Shown: positions 13,182 through 19,415 of the stretch, piece by piece | Numbering within the stretch: the stretch's first letter is position 1 | How the letters are laid out: every line of letters begins with the position of its first letter | Origin: a virus | Length of the DNA stretch: 33,233 bases | IMG/VR virus record: IMGVR_UViG_3300045135_002970 | Span: 1-33,233 of that record | Strand: one strand, 5' to 3' | Made by a program: the position numbers and the translations under genes | The notes under the pieces: model-generated | The model's input: only the letters and a program-made list of their open reading frames with translations | What the model was told of the DNA's origin: nothing | The model's database searches: none

Positions 13182-13221
13182 ATTTTACTCCAAATAAAAA
13201 TTAATAGGTAGTCATAAGTAG

Positions 13222-13295
13222 TCGGGATAGCTGGATTCGAACCAGCGGCCCCTCGCTCCCAAAGCGAGTGCGCTACCGGACTGCGCCATATCCCG
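13222..13295 (-). tRNA. tRNA-Pro (anticodon TGG)
   Basis: Acceptor CGGGATA/TATCCCG, anticodon loop TTTGGGA, T-loop TTCGAAT, discriminator A. Confidence 0.92.
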
Positions 13296-13298
13296 AAG

Positions 13299-13372
13299 AG
13301 CTACCTTTCGGATTCGAACCGAAGACCTGCTGCTTACAAGGCAGCTGCTCTGGCCAACTGAGCTAAGGTAGC
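13299..13372 (-). tRNA. tRNA-Thr (anticodon TGT)
   Basis: Acceptor GCTACCT/AGGTAGC, anticodon loop CTTGTAA, T-loop TTCGAAT, complete cloverleaf three bases from the proline tRNA. Confidence 0.92.
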
Positions 13373-13631
13373 ACATCGACCGTTGAAGCCGTCGCTTCTT
13401 CTGCTATCGGGGACGGTCACTCCCTCACCTACCACAATTAAAACCGTAGACCAAGTGTAGGGTCAGTACTACGGTCCTACGGAAACAAGGCCCGTAAGAA
13501 CCCCCACATAAGGACTGGCGGCCACACCAGCAAGTTCCGATCAAGGAACACCTTATGTTTCATCAAATCATACATTCTAGATTGCGACTCTAGATGTTCA
13601 GTGGGAACACCACCTAGTATGTTTGATTGGT
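13373..13631 (-). ncRNA. Structured RNA A (gene-free gap in the tRNA array)
   Basis: This part of the gap has no reading frame but, read on the minus strand, many perfect helices. They are an 11-bp stem with one bulge (13617-13627 with 13562-13573) enclosing GTGG/CCAC and TCTAGA/TCTAGA hairpins; an 8-bp stem ACATAAGG/CCTTATGT (13551-13558 with 13506-13513) enclosing GTTCC/GGAAC and CTGG/CCAG hairpins; CCGTAG-type 7-bp (13469-13475 with 13443-13449) interlaced with GTAGG/CCTAC (13476-13480 with 13457-13461), a possible pseudoknot; and GACCGT/ACGGTC around GAAGC-GACG-GCTTC (13378-13418). Two three-way junctions are clear. It starts right after a hammerhead candidate. No known RNA class recognised. 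Confidence 0.65.
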
Positions 13632-13678
13632 ATCTGTGACTTTTCAGTTTCTAGCATTTCAGCCGTCATCAGACAGAT
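13632..13678 (-). ncRNA. Candidate type I hammerhead ribozyme
   Basis: On the minus strand: stem I ATCTGT/ACAGAT (6 bp, 13673-13678 with 13632-13637), core CTGATGA (13666-13672), a weak stem II (about three pairs with a C-A mismatch at its base), GAAA (13648-13651), stem III ACT/AGT with a GAAA loop, and the cleavage triplet GTC (13638-13640). Self-cleavage would fall between 13638 and 13637, separating the upstream glutamine tRNA from RNA A and the threonine tRNA. The core and stems I and III fit; stem II is the weak point. Confidence 0.55.
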
Positions 13679-13682
13679 TTAG

Positions 13683-13755
13683 TTGCCCCACTAGGACTCG
13701 AACCTAGACTTTCATGATCCAAAGTCACGCGTGTTGCCAGTTACACCATGGGGCA
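13683..13755 (-). tRNA. tRNA-Gln (anticodon TTG)
   Basis: Acceptor TGCCCCA/TGGGGCA, anticodon loop CTTTGGA on stem CGTGA/TCATG, T-loop TTCGAGT, discriminator A. Confidence 0.9.
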
Positions 13756-13784
13756 GTCGCTTTTTTTTACTACGTTCACACCAG

Positions 13785-13858
13785 TACGCCCACAGGGACT
13801 TGAACCCCGAACCTATCGCATATAAGGCGAGTGCTCTCACCAATTGAGCTATGAGCGC
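13785..13858 (-). tRNA. tRNA-Ile (anticodon TAT)
   Basis: Anticodon loop CTTATAT, acceptor GCGCTCA/TGGGCGT with G-U pairs, T-loop TTCAAGT. One anticodon-stem mismatch at the outer pair. Reads the rare ATA codon, common in this AT-rich genome. Confidence 0.88.
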
Positions 13859-13861
13859 ATA

Positions 13862-13935
13862 TGGACCCTGTAGGACTTGAACCTACGACCTACCGATTAT
13901 GAGTCGGCTGCTCTAACCGACTGAGCTAAGGGTCC
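13862..13935 (-). tRNA. tRNA with anticodon CAT (Met or lysidine-type Ile)
   Basis: Acceptor GGACCCT/AGGGTCC, anticodon loop CTCATAA, T-loop TTCAAGT, discriminator A. It lacks initiator features (a 1-72 pair is present and no GGG/CCC run is seen in the anticodon stem). Met and Ile2 cannot be told apart here. Confidence 0.88.
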
Positions 13936-13938
13936 GCA

Positions 13939-14010
<72 letters not shown>

Positions 14011-14013
14011 AAA

Positions 14014-14086
14014 TAGCCCGTAGGAGAATTGAACTCCTCTCTTCGCCGTGAAAGGGCGATGTCCTAATCCGATAGACGAACGGGCC
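14014..14086 (-). tRNA. tRNA-Glu (anticodon TTC)
   Basis: Acceptor GGCCCGT/ACGGGCT, anticodon loop CTTTCAC, T-loop TTCAATT, discriminator A. Confidence 0.9.
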
Positions 14087-14089
14087 ACA

Positions 14090-14329
14090 GTAATAGAATG
14101 TGAGTGAAGGATTTCCTTGTACCTCCAATAGAGCTACCCCGAAGGGTTACCGTAGGCTTTGGCCAGCTCTAAACCGTGAATGTGTCCGCCGACTGTTAAG
14201 TCAGGATTGCGAATCCAAATAATGATTGCCGGTCATTATTGTGTTCTTAACGTTCACGTACCTTGTCCCCCGATAGAAGGGACTATTCAGTCAACTCACG
14301 GATGCCCGTCGGCACCGCTTTTCTATTAC
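14090..14329 (-). ncRNA. Structured RNA B closed by a 9-bp perfect stem
   Basis: A gene-free 240-base gap between the glutamate and lysine tRNAs. GTAATAGAA (minus strand, 14321-14329) pairs perfectly with TTCTATTAC (14090-14098) and closes the whole unit. Inside, on the minus strand, are GTCCC/GGGAC (14279-14283 with 14265-14269), AATAATGA/TCATTATT (14233-14240 with 14218-14225), GGATT/AATCC (14212-14216 with 14204-14208), a CTGACT/AGTCGG hairpin, and AGAGCT/AGCTCT (14165-14170 with 14130-14135) enclosing ACCC-TTCG-GGGT. This is a many-branched RNA of a class I do not recognise. Confidence 0.65.
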
Positions 14330-14348
14330 CTAAATTTTCAAATAACTA

Positions 14349-14421
14349 TGGTCCCTCTGGGACTCGAACCCAGAACCTATTGGTTAAAAGCCAAGTGCTC
14401 TACCAATTGAGCTAAAGGACC
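14349..14421 (-). tRNA. tRNA-Lys (anticodon TTT)
   Basis: Acceptor GGTCCTT/AGGGACC, anticodon loop CTTTTAA, T-loop TTCGAGT, discriminator A. Confidence 0.92.
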
Positions 14422-14423
14422 AT

Positions 14424-14515
14424 TGAAATGTTGTGTCGCCACACACAATAAACCTTAAAGTATCTTACTACTCCTGTTCCCGAAGGACTACAAAGGCGTT
14501 GTACTAGGCATTTCA
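14424..14515 (-). ncRNA. Structured RNA C between tmRNA and tRNA-Lys
   Basis: A 92-base gap unit closed by TGAAATG/CATTTCA (14509-14515 with 14424-14430). Inside are TTGTGT/ACACAA (14443-14448 with 14431-14436) and a GTCC-TTCG-GGAAC hairpin near 14476-14488. It lies just downstream of the tmRNA 3' end, so it may be a maturation signal or a separate small RNA. Confidence 0.5.
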
Positions 14516-14524
14516 TATATCAGA

Positions 14525-14854
14525 TGGAGACGGCGGGATTTGCACCCGCGTCCGAACTTAACTACCCAAATCACTATCAACGCTGTAGGACAGTTAGGAG
14601 TACCAAGGTGTCCAACCTCACGGCTTTGTAACGTCTATGCCGATCACGAAATACATTCTTTGGTGTATATATCCGTACTTAGCTCTATTCCTAAGAGTCA
14701 CCCGAAGTCATTTACTTCCCGTGTTTATCCTATCGGTATCAGATAGTGGGAAGGGCTTAAGCGGCCATTAGTAAAGGTTCGTCAGTTACTTTTAAAGTAT
14801 CAAACTAGCGTATCAATTTAGTATCACTAAACCCGTCGAATCTAAATCGTCCCC
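14525..14854 (-). ncRNA. ssrA: One-piece tmRNA
   Basis: On the minus strand the 5' end reads GGGGACGATTTAGATTCGAC, the canonical tmRNA start, and the 3' end carries a T-arm (GCGGGTGCAAATCCCGC) and CGTCTCCA. The acceptor GGGGACG pairs with CGTCTCC over seven pairs (one G-U). The message part is probably GTA ACT GAC GAA CCT TTA CTA ATG GCC GCT TAA (14789-14757), giving a tag ending TDEPLLMAA, with the expected Ala-Ala end for ClpXP. tmRNA with SmpB frees stalled ribosomes and tags the protein for proteolysis. It lies within the tRNA array. The resume codon is my inference; CCA is not encoded. Confidence 0.92.
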
Positions 14855-14865
14855 GTATATGAGGA

Positions 14866-15000
14866 GTGGTGAAAGATTCTCCGTCCCGTCCGTTTCCAGC
14901 CATGGCGGACTTTTCCCACGCGGATTCGAACCGCACAGTCCATTGGAACATATCGCTGGGGAGAACTTTCGGCCAGTGACGCGGCACTGACTTTTACCAC
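14866..15000 (-). ncRNA. Structured RNA D with T-arm-like hairpin
   Basis: A 135-base unit just upstream (in the transcript) of the tmRNA. GTGGTAAAAG pairs with CTTTCACCAC (14991-15000 with 14866-14875) apart from one mismatch and closes it. Inside are CAGTG/CACTG, TTCTCC/GGAGAA, GTCCG/CGGAC and a GCGG-TTCGAAT-CCGC hairpin identical to a tRNA T-arm (around 14919-14933). No D-arm or anticodon arm can be drawn, so it is not an ordinary tRNA. Confidence 0.55.
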
Positions 15001-15020
15001 CCTGTATTTTCAATCAACTT

Positions 15021-15047
15021 TATAAATATAACACACTTATATAAATA
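15021..15047 (+). promoter_or_regulatory. Two TATAAATA boxes facing into the antisense of purA
   Basis: Exact TATAAATA at 15021-15028 and again at 15040-15047 on the plus strand. No plus-strand gene follows; transcription would run antisense through purA. The gap is AT-rich, so chance is possible. Confidence 0.35.
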
Positions 15048-15071
15048 ATCAAGAGGTTCAATTGTAACAAT

Positions 15072-16202
15072 TTAATCTATGTATGGCCAATCGGGATCTA
15101 TATAAATTAATTGTTCGCGATCTTGGCCAACACCAACCATTGACACCACACAACCTGTTTCATTGGAAATGTAAGACACATAATCTTTTAGTTCTTGTGG
15201 TAGATCACTCCAAGTCTTTTCATCGCCTGTGAGTTTCCAAGATGGGAATTGAATCCATCCGTTGTTAGGATCGTCTGAATCATCACGATCTTTGATATAA
15301 ACAAATTGTAAGCAAGACAACACATCCAACTTGGTGATCGCCAGATTTGTAATACCATTGACCTCACAAGCATATCGTAGTTGGTCCATATCCAACCAAC
15401 CTATTCTACGAGGTCGTCCTGTGGTTGCTCCATATTCACCACCAGCTTCTCTTAACATTTCAGTTAGATATTCATCTTCAAATTCAGTTGGGAATGGACC
15501 AGTACCAATTCTGGTTGTATATGCTTTGACCACACCAACAACAGAACTATCACTAAACATATTAAGTGGTAATCCCGTTCCTTGTGGTGCGTAATTTGCT
15601 GTACATGGTGATGAGGTTACGTATGGATAGGTTCCAAAATCAATATCAAGCATGACTGCTTGTGCGCCCTCCATGAGTATTTTTTCATTATTTCGTTTCG
15701 CATCCCGTAACAACGCACGTGTATCAGTCAGAAATGGTGCTAATTTACTATAAGCAACATCGTTGACAATTGTTCCTAAACGAATACCTTGTCGATCATA
15801 CTTGTCTCTGTATGCTGGACCAATTCCTTTTCCTGTGGAACCCCACTTCTTTTTGTTTTCTTCGTCTTGAAGTAAATGACTACGAGTAACAACGCTAGCG
15901 TCTTTGGAGATAAAAAGTCGGTCAGTAAAATTAACACCCATATCTTCTAACGCTTCAATCTCCTTAATAAGTTCTTCGGGATTTACTACACATCCATGTG
16001 TAATTACGGACTTACAATTCTTACGGATAACGCCGGTGGGTAGCGAGTGTGTAATATACTTTTTATTATCTACACATACGGTATGACCAGCATTACTACC
16101 ACCTTGGTAGCGTACAACCCAATCATAATCATCACTCATATAATCGGTAATCTTACCCTTGCCTTCATCACCCCACTGAAGTCCTACAACAATATCAATC
16201 AT
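15072..16202 (-). CDS. purA: Adenylosuccinate synthetase
   Basis: A 376-aa protein. PurA joins IMP and aspartate using GTP, the first step from IMP to AMP. The P-loop is QWGDEGKGK (residues 9-17) with catalytic Asp12, and GGSNAGHT (34-41) carries catalytic His40. Later motifs include STGKGIGPAYRDK, ATTGRPRRIGWLD and TKLDVLS. It is shorter than E. coli PurA (432). The Asp12 that phage PurZ enzymes (diaminopurine genomes) replace is kept, so this is PurA rather than PurZ. The start overlaps the upstream small gene by eight bases. With the IMP dehydrogenase at 26771-27892 the phage owns both branches from IMP. Confidence 0.95.
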   Translation of the reverse strand: MIDIVVGLQWGDEGKGKITDYMSDDYDWVVRYQGGSNAGHTVCVDNKKYITHSLPTGVIRKNCKSVITHGCVVNPEELIKEIEALEDMGVNFTDRLFISKDASVVTRSHLLQDEENKKKWGSTGKGIGPAYRDKYDRQGIRLGTIVNDVAYSKLAPFLTDTRALLRDAKRNNEKILMEGAQAVMLDIDFGTYPYVTSSPCTANYAPQGTGLPLNMFSDSSVVGVVKAYTTRIGTGPFPTEFEDEYLTEMLREAGGEYGATTGRPRRIGWLDMDQLRYACEVNGITNLAITKLDVLSCLQFVYIKDRDDSDDPNNGWIQFPSWKLTGDEKTWSDLPQELKDYVSYISNETGCVVSMVGVGQDREQLIYIDPDWPYID

Positions 16203-16419
16203 AAATTACATCTGCCTCCGTTTCGATAACTACTCTTGCACCACATGATAATATTGGCTTGTCATTACCACCATAAACGACCTTACTTGGACCAAGAATT
16301 TGTACGCTATGACAGTATGTATTTTTTCTACCTTCTTTAACGGTTATCACGGGTTCATTTGTGCCGTGTTTTCGATTTGCCCGTATCTTGTGTTGATTTA
16401 CATGGATATATTTTTTCAT
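16195..16419 (-). CDS. Conserved small protein of marine T4-like phages
   Basis: A 74-aa protein rich in Lys, Arg and beta-forming residues: MKKYIHVNQHKIRANRKHG, then VKEGRKNTYCHSVQI and PILSCGARVVIETEADV. I recall near-identical small proteins annotated as hypothetical in marine cyanophages, which fits the phage assignment. The fold is probably a small beta sheet. Its end overlaps the purA start, so the two are co-expressed from the sigma70-like promoter at 16446-16474. Function unknown. Confidence 0.7.
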   Translation of the reverse strand: MKKYIHVNQHKIRANRKHGTNEPVITVKEGRKNTYCHSVQILGPSKVVYGGNDKPILSCGARVVIETEADVIYD

Positions 16420-16445
16420 TAAACAATTTGATTAGAAGTTTTCTA

Positions 16446-16474
16446 AATATAATACGCTAAGTAACTTTTGTCAA
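16446..16474 (-). promoter_or_regulatory. Sigma70-like promoter for purA and the tRNA/tmRNA array
   Basis: Minus strand TTGACA (16469-16474), 17-base spacer, TATATT (16446-16451), near-consensus and about 30 bases before the first gene. It probably drives the small gene, purA and the RNAs downstream. Confidence 0.7.
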
Positions 16475-16497
16475 TACTTATATAAAACGGAGGTTGT

Positions 16498-16626
16498 ATG
16501 AGAAAAAAGAAAAAAGAACAAACCATTGGTTTCAAGAAAACGGTTAAAGCTGGCCGGGCCAAGAAGAGGTATGGTCCCAAAGAAAATAAACCAAAAAGAT
16601 ATAGGGGTCAGGGTAGAATGAGGTAG
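16498..16626 (+). CDS. Very short basic protein (42 aa)
   Basis: An ATG preceded by CGGAGG opens a 42-codon frame, MRKKKKEQTIGFKKTVKAGR and on, ending GQGRMR. It is almost half Lys/Arg with several Gly, so it probably binds nucleic acid or the ribosome. It is too short for standard gene callers, but the strong ribosome site, the divergent promoter region just upstream and the gene-free space on both sides support it. The next plus-strand promoter begins right after the stop. Confidence 0.6.
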   Translation: MRKKKKEQTIGFKKTVKAGRAKKRYGPKENKPKRYRGQGRMR

Positions 16627-16630
16627 CCCC

Positions 16631-16658
16631 TTGACAAACTTAAAAATCACATTATATT
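16631..16658 (+). promoter_or_regulatory. Sigma70-like early promoter for the small-gene cluster
   Basis: TTGACA (16631-16636), 16-base spacer, TATATT (16653-16658), upstream of the 16705 gene, and divergent from the purA promoter. Confidence 0.6.
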
Positions 16659-16704
16659 TTAGCTGCACGCCCGGCGCCAATAATATAATACTATTAAAAA
16701 TATT

Positions 16705-17415
16705 ATGCTAGAAGAAACAATTAGAAAAGTAGGAAACAAATATGTTGTGTATCCTAAAAAGGGTGGTAAAAGACTAGGCACACATGATACATTATCGGGT
16801 GCTAAAAAACAACTGAGAGCAATTGAAATGAGTAAACGTATGGGAGAACATGATAATCCGGCTAGAATGGCCGATGACATGACACTTAGCGATATTGCTA
16901 AGATACATGGTGTTTCTAATCAACATATTAAAGATGAATTTAAAATGGGTGTAAAGGTTGAATTAGAAAAAATGGCTATCGATTCTCATAGCGGAGACAC
17001 CGAACGTGCTGCTGGACTTGCTAGAGATCACGTTTTAATAGATCCAGACTATTATTCAAAAATGAATGAACTAAAAGAATACAGCTGTGTTTTTTGTGGA
17101 AGCATTGTAGAAGTTGAATTGAGTGAAGATTTAAGAAAGTGGTTTGGTAAAGGAAAAACGGGTGGTGCCGGCGGTGGTGGTTGGGACCGATACAATGCTC
17201 AAGGTGATAGAGTAGGAAAATGTGGAGATGGAAAAGAAGGAGGCGGATACGCTGCTTGTCTTTCTAAGTCCGCTGCTCGTAAATTGGGCAAAAAAGGTAG
17301 AGCATCGTTTGTTCGTAGAAAGAAAGCTGCTCAACAAAAAGCAGGTAGGGGAAGAAAGGGTACGGGTTCTAAAGGTAAGGCTCCGGTAAGGGTGTCTTGG
17401 AAAAAAAAGAGATAA
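16705..17415 (+). CDS. Multidomain phage protein (DUF5661- and DUF5872-like regions)
   Basis: A 236-aa protein. The N-terminal part (NKYVVYPKKGGKRLGTHDT, then KKQLRAIEMSK) is a short domain common at the start of phage proteins. Residues about 58-115 (MTLSDIAKIHGVSNQHIKDE, GLARDHVLIDPDYYSKM) match DUF5661. The C-terminal part from about residue 140 (LRKWFGKGKTGGAGGGGWDR, GKCGDGKEGGGYAACLSK, then a Lys/Arg tail) matches DUF5872-like domains. These are of unknown function, frequent in marine phages, and the basic tail suggests DNA or capsid contact. A single CxxC (CVFCG) is also seen. It opens the early small-gene cluster. Confidence 0.7.
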   Translation: MLEETIRKVGNKYVVYPKKGGKRLGTHDTLSGAKKQLRAIEMSKRMGEHDNPARMADDMTLSDIAKIHGVSNQHIKDEFKMGVKVELEKMAIDSHSGDTERAAGLARDHVLIDPDYYSKMNELKEYSCVFCGSIVEVELSEDLRKWFGKGKTGGAGGGGWDRYNAQGDRVGKCGDGKEGGGYAACLSKSAARKLGKKGRASFVRRKKAAQQKAGRGRKGTGSKGKAPVRVSWKKKR

Positions 17416-17418
17416 ATT

Positions 17419-17898
17419 ATGAAAAAACTATTATTGGTGATTATTAGTATCGTTCTTGTGGGATGTAGCACACCCACTGAACTGGAAACTATAAAAGAAT
17501 TAGACGACATTGAAGTAATGTTGAGTTTAGTCGATGACAATGATGTGCCGGTAGGAATTACTCCAGCAACACCAGCTACTTCCACCAGATCAATTCGTAG
17601 AAAACCAAGTTTTGCGAGAATAATATACAGATTAAATAAATATTTACAAAATCATGAGGTAACATTAAATACATTTATTCTCCATGAAGAAGCAACAGGA
17701 TATCTGGTAACCGCTAAAAATAACTTGGTCATCCTAAGACAAATGAAAAAAGATGGAAAGGCTGGCACGCCTGAATTTAGAAGAATAGTTAGAGAGACAA
17801 GACAATTGTTAAGAAAAACAATTACAAATATTAGAAAAATTGAAAGAATACAAATCGGCGATCCTGGCACCACGCCACCCGATCCTGGCACACCATAG
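17419..17898 (+). CDS. Predicted lipoprotein with helical domain
   Basis: A 159-aa protein with signal MKKLLLVIISIVLVGC and lipobox LVGC (Cys 16). The mature part has an acidic linker, a Thr/Pro turn and a mostly helical middle (RIIYRLNKYLQNHEV, then EFRRIVRETRQLLRKTITNI), ending in PGTTPPDPGTP. It begins three bases after the previous stop. A helical outer-membrane lipoprotein without a recognised family; it could be an outer-membrane spanin or a superinfection-exclusion protein, but no evidence decides. Confidence 0.68.
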   Translation: MKKLLLVIISIVLVGCSTPTELETIKELDDIEVMLSLVDDNDVPVGITPATPATSTRSIRRKPSFARIIYRLNKYLQNHEVTLNTFILHEEATGYLVTAKNNLVILRQMKKDGKAGTPEFRRIVRETRQLLRKTITNIRKIERIQIGDPGTTPPDPGTP

Positions 17899-17912
17899 TT
17901 GAGGTAATATAA

Positions 17913-18686
17913 ATGGATAAAATAGAACAATTAAATGAAAAATTAAATCTGTTTATGGAAAAGAACGTTCCAACACAACCATCCAAATGGTCGTATTATA
18001 AATCTCAGGCCAAAAAGAAATTCGATGTATATCCAAGTGCGTATGCAAATGCTTGGGCTGCTAAAATGTATAAAAAAGCTGGTGGCAAATGGAGATCAGT
18101 AAAAGAAATCGTATTAACTGACAAATCTGTTCATGAAGGTGTACGATATCATATTGCTCAAAAAATTCCTTTTTCTGATAATGTGTATCGTATGGGATCT
18201 GATGAATACTTTACTGTGTTCAGGGAAGCGAGAGAAATATATAGAAATGGATTTAATATTTGTATTGGAGAAAATGATAGTTGGTTTTTGGAAAGTGATT
18301 TGGGTGAATTTGCAGAATATGCTGGGCCACCCGATGCTCCAGTTGAAGCTCAAGGCACGTTAGTTCCTCTTGATTGTCCCATGAGAGAAGCAAAATACCG
18401 TGGTAGAGATGTAAAACTTAATAGTCCAAAACGTGGTGGTTCTAAAAAGTTTTATGTATACGTTCGTGATCCCGACACTAAAAATATTATAAAAGTATCT
18501 TTTGGAGCAAAAGAGGGTGGTAAAAATTTATCTGTAAAATTACGAGATCCAAAAGCTAGAAAGGCGTTTTCTGATAGACACAACTGCCCAGAAAAAACAG
18601 ACAAAACAACCGCTGGGTATTGGTCATGTGCTCTTCCCAGATACGCAAAACAATTAGGACTTAGTGGTTCGGGAAGATATTGGTAA
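17913..18686 (+). CDS. Conserved marine phage protein with C-terminal RHNC-type domain
   Basis: A 257-aa protein. The N-terminal part (SKWSYYKSQAKKKFDVYPSA, then YANAWAAKMYKKAGGKW) is the same class of small Lys/Gly domain seen in the 16705 gene. The C-terminal third (KKFYVYVRDPDTKNIIKVSF, then DRHNC, YWSCALPRYAKQLG and a final GSGRYW) recurs, in my memory, at the ends of hypothetical proteins of cyanophages and pelagiphages. The middle is acidic and aromatic. Two modules joined in this way suggest a virion or DNA-packaging accessory role, which is inference. The TAA overlaps the next ATG by one base. Confidence 0.65.
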   Translation: MDKIEQLNEKLNLFMEKNVPTQPSKWSYYKSQAKKKFDVYPSAYANAWAAKMYKKAGGKWRSVKEIVLTDKSVHEGVRYHIAQKIPFSDNVYRMGSDEYFTVFREAREIYRNGFNICIGENDSWFLESDLGEFAEYAGPPDAPVEAQGTLVPLDCPMREAKYRGRDVKLNSPKRGGSKKFYVYVRDPDTKNIIKVSFGAKEGGKNLSVKLRDPKARKAFSDRHNCPEKTDKTTAGYWSCALPRYAKQLGLSGSGRYW

Positions 18687-19000
18687 TGGCTGCTAAATAT
18701 ATAGAAAAAAGAAAAAATGATTTTATCGTTAGAAAATTTTTAAAAGCTATTGGTGAGATGGAATTGGAATGGCACGTGGATGAGTATGACAGAATCTTAG
18801 TCCCAATCCAAAATAGTGGATGGAAATTACAATTTGAAAATAAATTACCTATTGACTTGGAAGAAGGAAAACATTATTTTATTCCAAAGGAAACATGGCA
18901 TAGAGTTATTAAGGGCACGGAAAATTTAACTATTCTTATAAAGGAAAACAAGGGAGATAATGAAAAATTTATGGATCGCAGCGGTACTGGGACTAGTTAG
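18686..19000 (+). CDS. Small cupin-like protein
   Basis: A 104-aa protein from the ATG at 18686, one base overlapping the previous stop. The order WHVDEYDRILVPIQNSGWKL, then LEEGKHYFIPKETWHRVIKG and a final ENLTILIKE strand follows the two cupin motifs with a beta-barrel core. His residues (WHVDE, TWHRV) could bind a metal. Similar small cupins occur in marine phages, often near 2OG-oxygenase genes. Here the neighbours are unknown. Its end overlaps a 44-codon membrane gene by 41 bases in another frame. Confidence 0.62.
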   Translation: MAAKYIEKRKNDFIVRKFLKAIGEMELEWHVDEYDRILVPIQNSGWKLQFENKLPIDLEEGKHYFIPKETWHRVIKGTENLTILIKENKGDNEKFMDRSGTGTS

Positions 19001-19094
19001 TTTCGGAGGGACGAAATTCATTAAAAAAATTAAATCTAAGAAAAAACAAAAATATTATGAGCAATTCACAAAAGACAACATTTTCTTTACCTAA
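18960..19094 (+). CDS. Very short membrane protein (44 aa)
   Basis: An ATG after AAGGGAGATA opens a 44-codon frame. Residues 4-18 (LWIAAVLGLVSFGGT) are hydrophobic, followed by a Lys-rich run (KKIKSKKKQKYYEQ). It overlaps the end of the cupin-like gene and the start of the gene at 19057. Frame, ribosome site and the typical helix-plus-basic-tail shape favour a real gene, but it is too short for a firm call. Confidence 0.5.
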   Translation: MKNLWIAAVLGLVSFGGTKFIKKIKSKKKQKYYEQFTKDNIFFT

Positions 19095-19377
19095 TGATAT
19101 GGATATTATAGACGACGAAGCAGAGTCTTTTTTTAAATCTATCATAGAACATTATGATGGTACGTTAGAACACAAAATTATTAGAGCGACAGAATACTTA
19201 GATCAACTTATTTTTAATTTAAAATATGATTTAATAAATCCTTTTTCAAATGAGTCTAGAAAACATTACAAATTGGCTGTGTTTACCAGAGATATTCTTA
19301 TTCCCGAATTAATAGAGGCAATAGCAACTGCTAGGGTAAATGAACAAAACCCACTCGACATTCATAATTGGAATTAG
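19057..19377 (+). CDS. Hypothetical helical protein
   Basis: A 106-aa protein, acidic at the start (DMDIIDDEAESFFKSIIEH) and mostly helical (RATEYLDQLIFNLKY, then DILIPELIEAIATARV). No motifs, signal or helix long enough for the membrane. It follows the 44-codon membrane gene with a 38-base overlap. Family unknown; probably an early accessory protein. Confidence 0.55.
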   Translation: MSNSQKTTFSLPNDMDIIDDEAESFFKSIIEHYDGTLEHKIIRATEYLDQLIFNLKYDLINPFSNESRKHYKLAVFTRDILIPELIEAIATARVNEQNPLDIHNWN

Positions 19378-19415
19378 TACTACTTATTTGTAGTGAAAAA
19401 TAAAGGAAATAACAA

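Noticed and set aside
14880-14960. A fifteenth tRNA suggested by TTCGAAT near 14926
   Set aside because: Only a T-arm can be drawn; D-arm, anticodon arm and a paired acceptor are missing. Reported as RNA D.
14805-15013. Minus-strand frames over RNA D and the tmRNA start
   Set aside because: They run through RNA structures; no ribosome site and no homology pattern.
15072-16202. PurZ (diaminopurine) instead of PurA
   Set aside because: Catalytic Asp12 in WGDEGKGK is kept; PurZ enzymes replace it.
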